Positions 24,161-37,219 are shown, numbered from the stretch's first letter. The stretch: 64,000 nt of DNA from Pseudoscleropodium purum (GCA_963969395.1 OZ017797.1:37014001-37078000), one strand, 5' to 3'. Made by a program: numbers and translations. Notes: generated by a model from the letters alone, not told the origin.

Positions 24161-26781
24161 TGTGTTGTGACACTCCTCATTGCAACCCTTGAAGGTTGTA
24201 TGTTTTCAAAAAAGAATCCAGAAGGTTTTTAATCAAAATTGCGAGAAATTGAGAGCTAACAAAAAAATTGGCAAAGGAGGTTGTAACCCTAATTCTCCTT
24301 TTGACCAGAAAAGAAATCATGCATTCCAACCAACAAGAGAATGATTTCAATCTAAGATTAGGGAAACTATGTAGTCCTCCATCAATCTTTGCAATAGCAA
24401 CAAGCACACCAATTACTAACACTAGTTACAAAGAAGAGGTGAATAAAATCCTTGTTTGAAAGCAAGATTCACCCCTTTCAATCTCAAATCATTAGGAAAA
24501 AAATGGGGCCTTAAGAGAGTCATTTAACACTAGTCAAAAATGAAAAAGGAGAAATAACAAAAACAAGAAATAATTCTTTATTTGTTTGTTATTTCGTAGT
24601 ATTTGCATTCTTGGTTCAAAGTCAAACATCTCTTTGAGGTCCTATTGTTTTTCTAATTGCAAATCCCTATAGTTAACATATCATTACAATTGCAATGAAT
24701 TATGAAAACATTTTCATGTGAGTAGCAATGGATGTGATGGAAATTGTTGCCTCAATGGCAACCAATCAAAAGTCTTTTCACAATAATGAAGTAGAGTTGG
24801 TAAGTTCACTAAATTGATTCACTTAAGTCCTTAGTACTCAAATGTCCAAATCTATTTGTACGATGATAAAGAAGTTCTAAGGACTTTTTTGACCACAGAA
24901 CTTCTCATTCATCCAAACCAATACTTGGCATTTTAAAAATCACTCTTTTTCTACAATGAAATTGACGTAAATAATATATATTTATAAAGATATAAACTAA
25001 AATATATGAAAAAATTCAAGAAAAGACTCGAGAACAAAGGGATGAATCCTAAAATGACATCATGGACACTTTGTATTTGATGGATGAATTTGCAAAGCTA
25101 TGCAAAATGGATAATTGATATTTAACTTTTAATTAATTTTTTGGAACATAGGGGGTGAATGTTGTCATGGGATCCATAAATTTGCCTTATAAAATGTACA
25201 TGAGTTTTGTTTCTTTCTATAAAACAAGATTCGAAATAAATGTTTAATGGCTATAGATTGAAAACAATGAGTAACGGCCTTAGGTTAAGCATGCTCAAGC
25301 CTAAATTTTTGCATTTAGACTAGTTATTTTCAATTATTTTTAGCATCAATAGTTTCAAGACACATTTTTATTGGATTAAGGTAACTGCCACTTCAAATTT
25401 GTGGGTACCTTATATGAAGGTCTGATTTGGCTTTGAGGCACCGAAATTGAATTTCTACATCATCGAGGTTTACATTACTTCACACCATTCACAAAATGAC
25501 AAATGCCACTATTATACAAAAATGACTTAATTTACAATGAATTTGACCTTCACATAGGGTAGTTCACAAAGCAATGACTTTCAATTTTTAAAAGTTGTTA
25601 CTTCCTACCATTGTTCATAGTTGTCTACTACTCTAATGTATTGGGGTTCACAAGTAAGAACATGCAGGCTACTCCCTTTCAATAATATAGAAGAGAATTG
25701 TTTAAATTTTTACACTTCCTTTTACAAATGATGTTAGTCCTCTACGCAAACAAGTGCTTTATTCTACTTTTCTTATCCAGCAAAATAATTTAATTGCAAC
25801 AAGTCCTAATGCCATGCCTAGACACAATTAAAGGATGTTTCATATAGGGTTACCTTGTGTCTTGTGAACCTACTAAGACTAAAAAATGACAATCATGATT
25901 GTGCTAATAGGAGTCTAGAAAAATTGAAGTGGTTGTTTTATTTATTGTCCAATTAGATAAGACATACCTAATAAATCAATGTATTTTGAAATTAAGATGC
26001 CATTGTGAAACACATTTGACCTTTCAACATCTTTAGTAGAAAAATTAGTAATTCAAGGCATTGAAGGAGATTTTGATAGTGACATAGTATGTGAAAAGTA
26101 TGGAAACATTGAAATAATGGAAAAGGTATACATCAAATGCAAGGGACACTTATAGGGAAGGACCAAGCTAAAAAGTTGCATAAGTGTCATTCACATAGTC
26201 ACAATAGGCAATTTCTTTTTGCCTTGGTGCCTCTTTCTAAATTTTCATGCAAATTTTGGAATATGTGCATAATTGCAATAGGATCATTCAAAGTGAATAG
26301 AAAATATTTACCTCACAAAATGTTGTCTTTAGATGTCATTAAGATGAAAGAGATGGATTCTTTGAATTGGAAGTTGAATTCCTCTAGAAAAATTTGTTAT
26401 GTTGTTTAGAAAGACAAAAAATTGTATTGCTTCAATCTATAAACACTTGCAAGAACCTAGCTAATTCACCAATAGTGCATATCCAAATGATGAAGAAGAG
26501 ATGGAAGGGTTGAAGTACATATGTAAAGATCTTATGTATTTTTAATATTAAAAAAAATATAAGAAGAATAAACAATGCCAATCATTTACATGGCACTTAT
26601 TTGACATTGACAAGGAGTTAGAAAGGATGGCATAGAATTTTTTATATTCTTCTTGACACAACCATTAATTCATGGATTGTGCATTCAAATGTTAATTTTT
26701 ACCATCTTACTAACTCTATAAGTTACCTTTATTACAATTGTAGTTGCAAAAGTAGCTAGCAACAAAGAATGGTCTAGACAA
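24161..26781. other. AT-rich intergenic DNA, nothing recognised
   Basis: Only short, low-complexity open frames are present. No splice-consistent exon series, tRNA-like fold or clear inverted repeat was found. Confidence 0.5.
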
Positions 26782-26980
26782 CATAGAGAATTTAGATTGT
26801 CTTACATTAAGAAAGTTACTTTACAAGCCATCATGTCAACAAATATTTCTAAAAATGCTTTCATTTGTATACATGGAGGTTTACAAGCCTCAATTACAAC
26901 AATACCTAGTTCAAAAGTAGTGTATTCCTATATAATAATTGAAAATACTTATTTAGTGTCAAATCTTGAAAAATTAGTAT
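26782..26980 (+). mobile_element. Diverged copy of the 5.6-kb MITE interior
   Basis: It aligns with about 5578-5780: TAAGAAA.AGTTAC, TTACAAG.CATCA, AATATTTCTA, TTTCATTTGTA.ACATG, CCTA.TTCAAAAGTA and TATTTATATAG/TACTTATTTAG occur in the same order. The terminal repeats are no longer clear. Confidence 0.55.
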
Positions 26981-28194
26981 GGGGCCGGGTCATTGCAAGA
27001 AACACTAGTCCTATTTCTCATCACAATTGGAGTGGTGTTGTTATCTTTTAGTATAAATTTTAAATCCCAAGTCCTAAGAACTCGAAATTTTTATTGGAGA
27101 TATCTAACTTGATAGTAATTAGATCCTTTATTTTTTAGAAATTAAAAAAAATCATTTTATATTTAAAATTCAATTTTGTTAATTTGTCACAATTTGAGAT
27201 TTAGAGGTTTTCACTATATTTGGAGTACTCAAATTGAGTGATCTAGGGTTGAAATTTTGGTGGTCTATTTCTACACTAGGTGGTTGTATGCCTACCAAGG
27301 GGCATCTAAAAATATGATATTTTATATCCTCTAGGCCCATGTAAATAGGGCTCCCTTGCACAAGCATTTTTGAACATTGAAAATGGTGTCGACTTTATTT
27401 TTGTTGGTAAATTTTGATCATCATCAAGTCCTCTTAAATTTTTTATTTTTTATGATTTTTTATTTATTTTTTATTTATACCTCATTGTTTCTATGTTCCA
27501 TGACAATCTATCTTTTTTTTCTCATAGTACTATTTTAGTACTCCCAAGTAGTCCAACAATACTATTCACTATCAATTTTTCCAATCAATGGCTAAGATGT
27601 TACATTACGTAATACTTGTATTCATAGTATTTTATGGCAAAAACACAATAAAAAAATCCCCAATATTTCTTGCAATGACCTAACAATATAATTTCACTTT
27701 TTTGTTTAGATAAACTAGTGGATGGACCATGGCCAAAGGAGTGAAAACAAATGTTTCTGTGTCCAAGTTGAAGACCTAGAGAATTATTATTTGTGAATAT
27801 TTACGTTAATACAAATGTTATTGGTCATACATATACATTTTTTCTTTCATAGAATATTAGAGATTTGTCAACTTAATCTATAGAAGGCATTTCATGTTTG
27901 TGAATACAATACATGTTGTACTACTTAAGACTCATTTTCTAGTGTACAAATTACCTTGTTACTTTGAGGATTTGGAACAATTTTACCAACACCAAATTTA
28001 GTCATCTACAACAAGAGATGGTTTCTCAACTACTCAAATGAACTACAAGTGTTCTTTTAGCATTTTCCTAACCAACAAAGCAAATTAAAAGATATGCAAT
28101 CATGATTTTTGCACTTGAACATATAAAATTGCATTTACTAATCATACAAGCATTGGAAGGAAAATTTGATATGGTAGAAGCACCCATTGTCAAC
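26981..28194. other. AT-rich intergenic DNA
   Basis: No gene recognised. Contains T/A-rich simple sequence near 27435-27475. Confidence 0.5.
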
Positions 28195-29161
28195 CACTTA
28201 ACCCCTAAAGGACCAGTGTCCCTTCAAGGGACAAATGGGTTTTGGGGTAGAAGTCTATGGGCTGAAGTTATTTCTTTATTTTTTGAAATTTTTTTGGAAG
28301 ATAGAAAAATTTATTGGCTTCATAGGAATATAATTATTTTTTTCAATTAGTGCCTAGGGACAAAAGTTATGCCCAAATAAGCTCAAAAGAAGGGATGGAG
28401 GGGGGGGGGGGGGGGGGGGGGGGTGGTAACGAAAAAAATTTCAAAAATTTCAATTTTCAATTTTTTCTCAATTTTTTTCCTCATAGATTATATTTTTATG
28501 TACATGTAAAGCTTTAATTCATTCCATTTGGATATTTTATGAGAAAGTTATGGACAATCTTGTTTTTCAAGCAATTAGAGTATCTTTTCAAAAAAATAAC
28601 TTAAAGGATTTATTTTTTAATGCAATTTTTACAATTTTTCCAAAAAAAAAGTTCCACATAATCTATCTTGCTTTCTAGAACAATCTCACTATTGGAATTA
28701 GTGCATTTTTATTCCATTTTAGAGATATTAATAATTTAGATTTTCCTTCTATCTAGTACCTACTTCTATTTAACAATTTTTTAAAGGCTAAAAATTATTA
28801 TTTTTTAAAAATTTTAAAAAAAATTTCTAAACTCTCAAGTCAATTTTAAACTATAAAGATTTAAAGCTCAGAACTCTATATACAAAATTTTAAAGTTAAA
28901 AATGTTCAAAGTCAAAAAATCTAAGCCCCCACAATGTGCTGAAAAACATGCTTTTTTCACTTTAAATGCAGATATTATACAATCTGTGCGGTCAAAAATT
29001 CTAAAAAATTTTCCACACATTCTCATACTAATTAGGTATAAGATCCTACTATTAGATGTGAAAAAAATATATTTTTTAATCTTTTTAATTTTTGCTATAG
29101 AAATGGCAGTTTTGAGTGTTTTTTGGCAAAAAAATGGCCTTGGTCCTTTAGGGACTAAGTG
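28195..29161 (+). mobile_element. TIR element, family A copy 1 (best preserved)
   Basis: Terminal inverted repeats of 21 bp match at 19 positions: the left end reads CACTTAACCCCTAAAGGACC and the inverse of the right end CACTTAGTCCCTAAAGGACC (20 of 21 bases shown). The TTAA directly before CCCC is kept in most related copies (7453-8363, 8954-10285, 13777). Length 967 bp, AT-rich, no transposase. A G24 homopolymer sits at 28400-28423. Ends of TTAA plus CCC resemble piggyBac-type termini, but CACTA-like ends (CAC...GTG) cannot be excluded for this copy. Confidence 0.65.
28400..28423. repeat. G24 homopolymer
   Basis: Twenty-four consecutive G on the plus strand, inside family A copy 1. The equivalent place in copy 3 (about 13978-13988) has only GGGGACGGGG, so the run expanded after the copies separated. 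Confidence 0.9.
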
Positions 29162-31019
29162 ATTTGCACATGTTCTGAAGTAGTAGAAGGTAATGTAAAT
29201 TCTCTGGCTTGTAGGAAGATAGAAATCATTGGAATTGCCAAATTTTTGTGATTTTATTCTTCGAATTCAAATTACTATGAATTTATGAAGTGGATAGCTG
29301 GTCTAAACTATAGCCAATATGTAAAGTCTTCCAACCCTAATCATTCAAAAACTTTCCACTTACTATTTTGGGATATGTGTCATGACTTGATTAGTCTTCA
29401 CTTTGAAAAAGAGAAAAAATCCATTTAAAGTATTAGTTGAACATTTATTTAAGCCTTGGATAGAAATAGTGCACCCTACAAATTGGAGATGAATCCCTAG
29501 TCAATACCAATGGGTGGTTCTAACATAGTTGAAGATACACTACAAAAGAGGATTCAGAACATTGCAAACATATTACTTAAAGACCAAGGTGAATTGACCC
29601 CTCTCATACCTCTACACTTTACCCTTTGAGAAAAGACAAAAACTTTTTATTTGTTATCTATGATAAAATTAGAAATTTTTAAATCCATATTTGAAATGAA
29701 ATATTCCAAATTAGCTAAGAATAGGATAAAAATACATAATTAAGTACAAAATAGGAAGCACTTTTTTGCATTTACCTTTGGCTAGAAGAACAAGAGAGTC
29801 AATTCACCCTAGCCATGACAAAATGCTTGACTTGTTGTAAATGTGGCACATTATTGATGTTGCTTTATTGTTTGCCACATAACCATATGAGGATGAAGGA
29901 GGTCTACAATGGAAGGAGTTGATTGTCTCAAGTCTAAAGGCATTCTTGGTAGTGCTATTGTATTGTATATGTGCATAAAATATCAATTAAATGTCAATCA
30001 CTCTATCCAGAAAAGCAGTTTAAAATCAGCTGCGACCAAGTTTAACCGATTCGTCCATGAGACAATTAGACAAGTTATCCCACAACAAATACAAGAAATT
30101 AACTGTCGAGCATAGACGACCGCAGCTCAAGGCTGCCATTCAGAGGATGTGAGAAGAGGTAGGGATCCAGCAATACAAAAGAAACACTATTTACAAAACT
30201 ATCTACAGTCACAAACAAACAGCCCTTCCACAGTTTTATTCGTGCAAACATGAATATATCAACACCTCGCCATCATTTGAGACAGAAAAAGATAAGGATA
30301 CAATTAAGTAAGGGGATGTTCCGCTCTAAGAAAGAATTTATGTACCTAGTTTTAATTCCTATGTGGACACCTACATTCAAGCTTCCTCAACAAGCCCTGC
30401 AGTTCATGAATAAATGTATTCCATCGAAAATGAATCTGCAAAGAGCCATACCAAAGCAGATTAGTAAGAGAACTAGTTTACGTGAGGACGACTGAAAGAA
30501 CAGTAGGTCAATTCTAGAACGGCAAGAAAGAGATTTAAAAAATATTACATATTCTCAAAGAAAATCAAATTACCTTCCTTCCCTAGTATTCAAAAGTAAG
30601 ATAAAAAAAACATGCGAGTTAAGGCATGTCACATCAAACACTCCGTAGACGATTTTGATGATTTTGCATACTAAGGAAAAGAATTACCACCTGACATATT
30701 AACTTCTTGAAAATTTGAACAATAATAACAATTACTGTTTGACTGAAAGCTAAATCAATATTCACGCCTATTTAGAAAATTTCTGAAAAGGAGGTTCTGA
30801 TCACAATCTACAACTCGTTTAAAGTATGTTCAAAACCCGTGGCTAGAAGTCTGACTAATGAATCCAAAATAAGGACACATTACGTCCAGCCATCTCTGCG
30901 CCTAAAGAAAGTGTTCTCTCATAAGCCATTTTCACACTTGTGGAATGAAGAGAACCGAAGACAAACCTGTATTGAATCTGGACGATGCTCAAACAACGAA
31001 AAATCTCTTGGAGAGTGAT
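29162..31019. other. Intergenic DNA downstream of the MTP12-like gene
   Basis: No cation-efflux (CDF) domain exon or other gene was found on either strand. An open frame at 30250-30495 (plus) shows no family features. Confidence 0.5.
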
Positions 31020-31143
31020 TCGACTAGTTCTGCAGGTTGAGAGGATTTGGAATAGACGTCTTTAAATTTACACAATGCCAGGCAGTAAGTGGATCTCCAC
31101 ATCCTCCGCTTAGAACGTACAAGGGATCTTCATCTGCCACAGC
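31020..31143 (-). other. Possible 3'-untranslated exon of the MTP12-like gene
   Basis: On the minus strand an acceptor-like CTGCAG precedes GCTGTGGCAGATGAAG, opening a frame of about 40 codons that ends in TAG near 31025. A donor-like CAAG|GTAAGA lies about 20 bp after the gene's stop at 31767. Together they would make a spliced 3' UTR or an alternative end. Weak support. Confidence 0.25.
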
Positions 31144-31335
31144 CTGCAGCATTCAAAATTGGAGGTGTCATCCACGCTAAAAGCGCATGCACTTGCATGG
31201 GACCCCTACCTCGTGTTCACCTATTTAAACCATAAATGCCCGAAGTAAACATAGAAAGTTCAATTGGAAACAAACAGTCAATTATATTAACTCCCAACAC
31301 ATACTCTTATCATTGAAAAATTGTAGGACACTTTG

Positions 31336-31640
31336 AAACCTCTTTGTTACCTACCTTGAGGCTTCCTAAACAATTTATTTGAACATAAATACAGAAGCGG
31401 CCGCTTTGGGTCAATTCGGTACTCAGGGGTTAAGACTTGCACTACACAGCTGACCACGCTCTCTTCGCTCTTAATTAACCCCTACAGTAACAAGAAGCCC
31501 GACTTGGGCCTCATGCTTTTGATAGCAGTTTGAGTATAACAGATGGAGATTCTGTTCTGTACAATTGTATTTATCATTTTGATGACCAAATGCAATGTTC
31601 TTCGCTGATACTGCTGATATAAAATTTGACCCAATCTGGC
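31336..31640. repeat. Dispersed repeat, family C, first copy
   Basis: 31336-31432 matches 49598-49705 (TTTGTTACCT.CCTTGA, GCTTCCT, ATTTATTT.AAC, GGGTCAATT/GGCCAGTT, AGGGGTTAA). 31456-31640 matches about 55150-55325 (AAGAAGCCC.A.TTGGG.CTCATG, ATTTTGAT). Two AGGGGTTAA/TTAACCCCT words face each other at 31420 and 31455, as if two TTAACCCC elements abut. Confidence 0.5.
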
Positions 31641-31766
31641 AAATAAGTTTTACAATTTGATCAATCGAATTGGGTCAATTTTAGAGCATAAATTCATGCC
31701 CTTTTCGAGGTTAAAACAAATACCAAGAAGGTTCCGTTGCATGATCCTAGTCTTACCTTGAACATT

Positions 31767-34700
31767 CTAAGACGGAAGTGCTGACATATTGACAGGTGGA
31801 CGATCTTCCTTCAAGAAGCCGTTTCCTTGGTCAAGGTCGTGAGTACTTGGGTCTGTCGCCGTTGCCTCAAAAATTCCTGCATTTTCATACAAGTAAAATC
31901 TACTTAAAAAGACAGAATAGCATATAAACAACCATTTTCAACACCTCAAGTCATGTTTAAAACCGAGGACGAGCACAACTACCTACAATTCCGTAAAACA
32001 TGACTTGTTAATGAGTTTTCTTAAAATAATCCGCTCCTCAAGGTTTATGCGGGCATGCCATTAACAACTCTCCTATGGACACGCACGAAGAGTTGATAAG
32101 AATGGTTGTAAAGCTCACCTAAACCAAGTACTGTTGCACAAACGATGAAGCCAAAGAATGAGAAGTCCATCCCGTAAATATACTCAAAAATGATTATGCC
32201 TACTGCTGTAACCACAATATGTAATGGAGAAGCAACCACAATGTGCAACCTGCCAAACCAGCCAAGTATCAGAAAACAAATAAGCCACTTATTGTTCAAA
32301 AAGTGATAATTTGGAAACATGTACAGAATCAAAAACACATGAAGACACATTCAACTGACGATTCAAAACTAAAGTCCAGACCTTGGCCTAAATAAGCGAC
32401 TTTTATGAATCCTATGAAAAGAGCAGAACAAAGAACCAGCAATCTCCCTAGCAGAACACTTGCCCTCAAAGTACACAAGCAAAACCCCACTAAATACGAC
32501 ACGTACTTTCGCTTACATATCTAGATTCAAAAACCAAAGTAAAATAATCTAAGAGTAAATAAATTACGATACCTGTCTTCAACAAAAGTATCGACATAAA
32601 AAATTAGCACGACGCCAAATAAGATGGTGCTTATGTATGCCCATGCAGCAGATCCATGAGGCTCAGCTGATGGATGTTGCTTTCCCTGTCAGCACACAAG
32701 ACACTCGAGAGTCATGCCTGGCCGAAAGAAGATTGAAAAACTCGGTTAAAACCTTTTTCAAACGTTTCGAAATAGAATACACAAAAATGCCACAAATGGA
32801 ATATTTTGGGATGCAAAGAAAATGCTTACAATAGCCAATTTGAACATGGCAAAAGGAAATATGAAGCATGCAGCAGCAGCAACTGTTACTGCATGCAACC
32901 GCTTCTTGGCATTGCTCTGTAAAGTCCGAATTTTTAAGATTAGTAATTACTGGTGAAAAGTTAATTCCCAATCTATCCGGGAAATTGAAAATACGTCAAA
33001 CATGACCATTAAATGATGCTAAAATCATGTTCCGATACTAAAATGATTGTATGCGGCCTTCCAGGTACATTACATTTCATTATGCAGTTCGGAGACACTA
33101 TGAAATTCAAAGACATTAATGGCATTCCAGTAACTACCTTCGTATACTCTCGGCGGCTGATGATACGTCGAATGGCTGCTAGGATCCCTGAGAATGCCGG
33201 TAATAACATGGATGACGACTTGATGAGTCCCTCCTCAGTCTCAACCGCTTCCACTTTCACCGCAGATGATCCAAAAGGTAGCTAGAAGTCAAGGATAAAC
33301 GCATTGAGAAAATCAAGAAACAAATACTTTCTTTCTAAAATAAAGGAACATGCTTTGAGTTTCTGAAACTTGGAATGGAATCTGAAATCACTTGTGGTAT
33401 GAAACTAAAGTTGTTAACTTCTTGTTCCAAAAATAATGTCTGCAACTTGCGACCCACATACATGGAAGGAGGATATAGAAAGGAGAGTAGCTTGACATTG
33501 CCCACCCTCGAGAGAGAAAGTAATATGCTGCACACATGGCCAACAATCCTACTATCTGCAAACCAGACAAAACAAAGTTCAGTCCAATCCTGAGCACCCT
33601 CCTCTAATTTTCTTGACTGCTACTCTGAACAGTAAGCTCCTTGACTCCACTTACTGTCATGTAGGTAAGTTACTTCAAACGCATGTCGCGTATTGACAGA
33701 CTCTAGAAAGCATGAGTTTCTGAAGGTGCAATTTTCAACAGCAACAAAATTCTCTCAATTTAAAGAAATTCAGACCATACGATAACTATATTCTTTCTTT
33801 GCTCGTAAAATCCCTAAAAATAGAAGAATTACAGCTTTTGAACACCTTGAGTAAGAAATTATACAGAATTATCGTGCCATGCTGATAGACTTACAATTTC
33901 ATTCAATCATACCAAAATCGAAGTACCTAAAATACAAATTTCATGAAATTTCAAAGTTAATTGATTTCACAAAGATCTATAAAGATTTTCTCAATGGATA
34001 ATTTCTGAGCATGCTAAACAATTATTTTTTTATATCGACTTCAAATAAGCCTGTGAAATTACTATTTCTAAGCATATCTAAGTTTCATTCCATTTAGCTG
34101 CTAAATATTCCATACACCTCCATCGGATATTAATAGACTTTCTTGGATTTAAAGCAAGTATGTGGCATACCCGCCTCCATACGAGGCCGTTTCGGCTGAA
34201 TAGTAAAGTCGATAATGCCCCCAGAACCGCCCCGGCATATTCTCCCAGTATGGTCCTAAACAAATAAGGTCATAAAAGTCATAAGCCAATGAATAAGGTA
34301 GATGCCCTAATTGCATCTAGCTCCTAAATTATACATCCATAATATCACTCAATGCCATCAAATAGCAACCTTAAACCAAAATATGCTACATGCTAAGATT
34401 TGTAAAAGCTCGTTACTTTTAACCTTCTCATGCAGACGGTCAGAATACGCTTGGTCTAGTACATGGTCTCGGGAAAAACACCACAGTGACTTTGAAATTC
34501 ATAACTAATTCAATACACTTCAAAAAATACGAAACAACTCGGATTAGGTTCCATTTGCTCTTGGTAATATTCAAAATTAATTCTCACCTAGTGCAAATAG
34601 GTCAGATTCATATTTCGACAGTTTTCGAGGGATTTGACCTTACTTGGAAAGATAGTTCTCTACAACGAGAATTAAGATCAACAATATTCAATACCAGACA

Positions 34701-35772
34701 TTCAATTATAGACCTGCCGAGGGAAAAAAGAGAATCAGTGTAAGATTGCAATACCTGACAGGACCACAGTTGCGAAGTCCATTAGCCCACAACAATAACG
34801 AAAACGCCATTACACCTCCGTTTACAAGGGCAGGTACCAGCTGAACACCACCCCATAAACCACCCCTTCTGTCAGTGCACGCCTATCTTCACACCTAATC
34901 CTCATACCGACTCTAATGGTGCAATGCAGAACTTCGGAACAATACATGGAAACTGGAGGTGACCTTGATCGATTTCAAATAGTAGATAATTACTACCATT
35001 TATTCTCTGTAGTGTATGATACAACAATTCATAGGTTTAAGGCCAATTAGAACACTGTGAACTGGTGTACACATTGATGGATAAGATTGAAACACCACTT
35101 AGTGCGCAATGCATCCTGTGTTAGCCGCTTATTGACTGACTGTCCCCAAGCTTATTGATGCTGTTCCAAAGCACATTACTAAGCAACAAAAATCCATTTC
35201 CTCAATAAAACCCTATTTTGATTTTCCACTAATCCCTGAGCGACACAATCCAGAATGAAAGGCATACCAGGCTATTAGGCAGAGGTCGGCCCCGCCAAGG
35301 TGTCTGCAACGTCGAAAAAACTGCCGCAGACCCCAACAAGCAGACGAAGCAGAAAAACGTGAGCGACACTCCCCGCGCGATCACATAATGGTAAGCTGCA
35401 TACACGGACACCAGCCGCAAACAGCGCCCCACAATGTGAATGGCATGCATCGGCGCCATCCTGCCACACCAACCACCCTTAGATCGCCTCCAACCTCCAA
35501 CATTACCACAAATCCGACTCCCACCCCCCAAAAAACCCTAATTCAATAAACCAAACCCTCAAAACCCTCACAAAACAGAACTCACAACCATCACGCACTC
35601 CACTCAAAAACACCAATCCATCACCAATCCACCAATCCATCAATCCACCAATCCATCCATCGAATCCATCCCATCCAAACCCTAATGCGCGTCAAAACTC
35701 AAAGCGCGAAGAAACTAACTGCGTGGCAGCTGGAGGGAGCGCGTAGGCCTCCGCATTGCGCTGCGTCGGCAT
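31767..35772 (-). CDS. Polytopic membrane protein like the N-terminal half of MTP12/ZnT5 zinc transporters
   Basis: Ten exons on the minus strand: 35720-35772, 35268-35460, 34755-34840, 34171-34255, 33454-33555, 33138-33281, 32830-32916, 32573-32685, 32119-32249, 31767-31876; 1104 nt, 367 residues in one frame. About eight or nine hydrophobic segments are visible, e.g. VSLTFFCFVCLLGSAAVF, IVGLLAMCAAYYFLS, CFIFPFAMFKLAI and FSFFGFIVCATVLGLG. Blocks GEYAGAVLGALS, NAKKRLHAV, VDTFVEDRLH.VVASP and VLGLGIFEAT recall plant MTP12, a Golgi zinc transporter that pairs with MTP5; this is from memory. MTP12 continues into a cation-efflux domain; here a TAG follows NMSALPS just before it, and no such exon lies downstream. 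The end of exon 5 is uncertain: the in-frame donor GTCGCA is poor, while a strong GTATGT 8 bp earlier would break the frame. The start is the first ATG of the frame, spliced through CA|GTTAGT. Confidence 0.65.
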
Positions 35773-37219
35773 GGCAGCAGCCAGATCTGTGACGATTGAT
35801 TGCAACGAGATCAATGCGGCCGAGCATCCCGAAACATGGTGGCGATTGAGAATCTCACTGGCACAGCAAACGATTGAGGTTCCAAGCAAGCGAGAAGGAG
35901 ATCAGTAATGGAATGTTCCAAACAAGCAGGAGACGGAGAGGGATGGCGTTGGTTGTGTATTATTAGTAAGAGTGTCCGTCTGTCTGTCTGATTCTCTCCT
36001 GGGCAGCCGCGTAACTGCTGCGCGATGTTGCGGAAGTGCGGGATGTTGCCAAATGGAGGAGAACTAGAGAAGCCCCGTCGATTTTCTTTTTGTTCTTTTT
36101 GTTCTGGTTTGAAAACTCCGGGAGTTCAGTGGTGAGTGCCTCACTTGCCGTGGTGACGAAGTTGGTTGTGCTATTATTGCAGTGCCTGGGACCCTCCGCC
36201 ATAGCCGACGTTTCTGGGAAGCTTCGTAGCTGCGAGACGATGACGAGATGCTTTTCTTTGGTTTGGAGTACTTTTCTTTTGGATCCGACTTACTTTTCTT
36301 TCAAAATGAGATCTTCATTTTCTGAACTTCTGTAACGTAGACTCAAAAGCTCAGCTTAAATATCAAAGGAATTATAAAGACAGATCTCCTCCTCCCCCAT
36401 AGCATAGATAGTAAAAGAATCATAAAAGATAAGAAGGTCAAATCCAAATGAAAAGCACCGGAAACAAAGAATTTTAAAAGATAAAGTAAGCCAAATCCTA
36501 AAGAAAAGGATGGAGAACCAAACAATTATAAAAGATAACTAAGCCTGATCTAAAAGAATAGCACAGGAATCAAAGAATCATAATGAACCAGTTAGCCAAA
36601 TAGAAAGAACAAAAGAATTGCAAAAGATATGAAAGCCAAATTAAAAGGAAAATCACTAAAAACAAAAGAATTGCACTATTCTTTTTCTTTTCATCTTCTT
36701 TTTATGAGTGTTTTTTTTTCCAGATTTATTTCATATCATTTGTTTTGTATACACTTCTTTTCCATTATTCTTTTATTTTCTATGATTCTTTTTTAGATTA
36801 TTCTTTTATTTTTTAGTTGTTTCCTAGTTTCTTTCAAAAGTTCATTCCCATTTGTCTTATATCAATTGTCCCATATCAAATGTCCCATATCAATTGTAAG
36901 GAGTATCATTAGATTGGACATATAAGATTCGTTAGTTGTTGCAATCTTCTACTAAGAATTATTTTGATTGAACTTTAAAATTTCTACAATCTGTAGAAAT
37001 AAAAGAAATAATTAAAAGTCAAGAAATCTAAAAAATTGAATTTTTGAAATCTAAAAAAAAATAGATCTAAAATTTTAAAATCTGAAAAAAAGGTAGTTTT
37101 AAAATCCTAAAATCTAGAAAGAAGATAAATATGAAATTTTGAAATCTACAAATCATTGAGATAAAATTTTGAAAGTCTACAAATTTGCAAGTTGCAAACA
37201 AATTCAAAATGTCAATGAC
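35773..37219. other. Upstream region of the MTP12-like gene and purine/pyrimidine-biased DNA
   Basis: 35773-36330 is the presumed promoter and 5' UTR, with a (GTCT)n run near 35975-35990. 36360-36680 is purine-rich with loose tandem repetition of CCAAAT...AAAGATAA units. 36680-36880 is pyrimidine-rich and partly its inverse. 36990-37200 repeats short AAATCTAAAA words. An 80-codon minus-strand frame at 35963-36202 is not convincing. Confidence 0.45.

Noticed and set aside
35963..36202. 80-codon minus-strand frame upstream of the MTP12-like gene
   Set aside because: Ser/Thr-rich and without family signature; it lies in the presumed 5' UTR/promoter and is probably chance, though an upstream ORF cannot be excluded.
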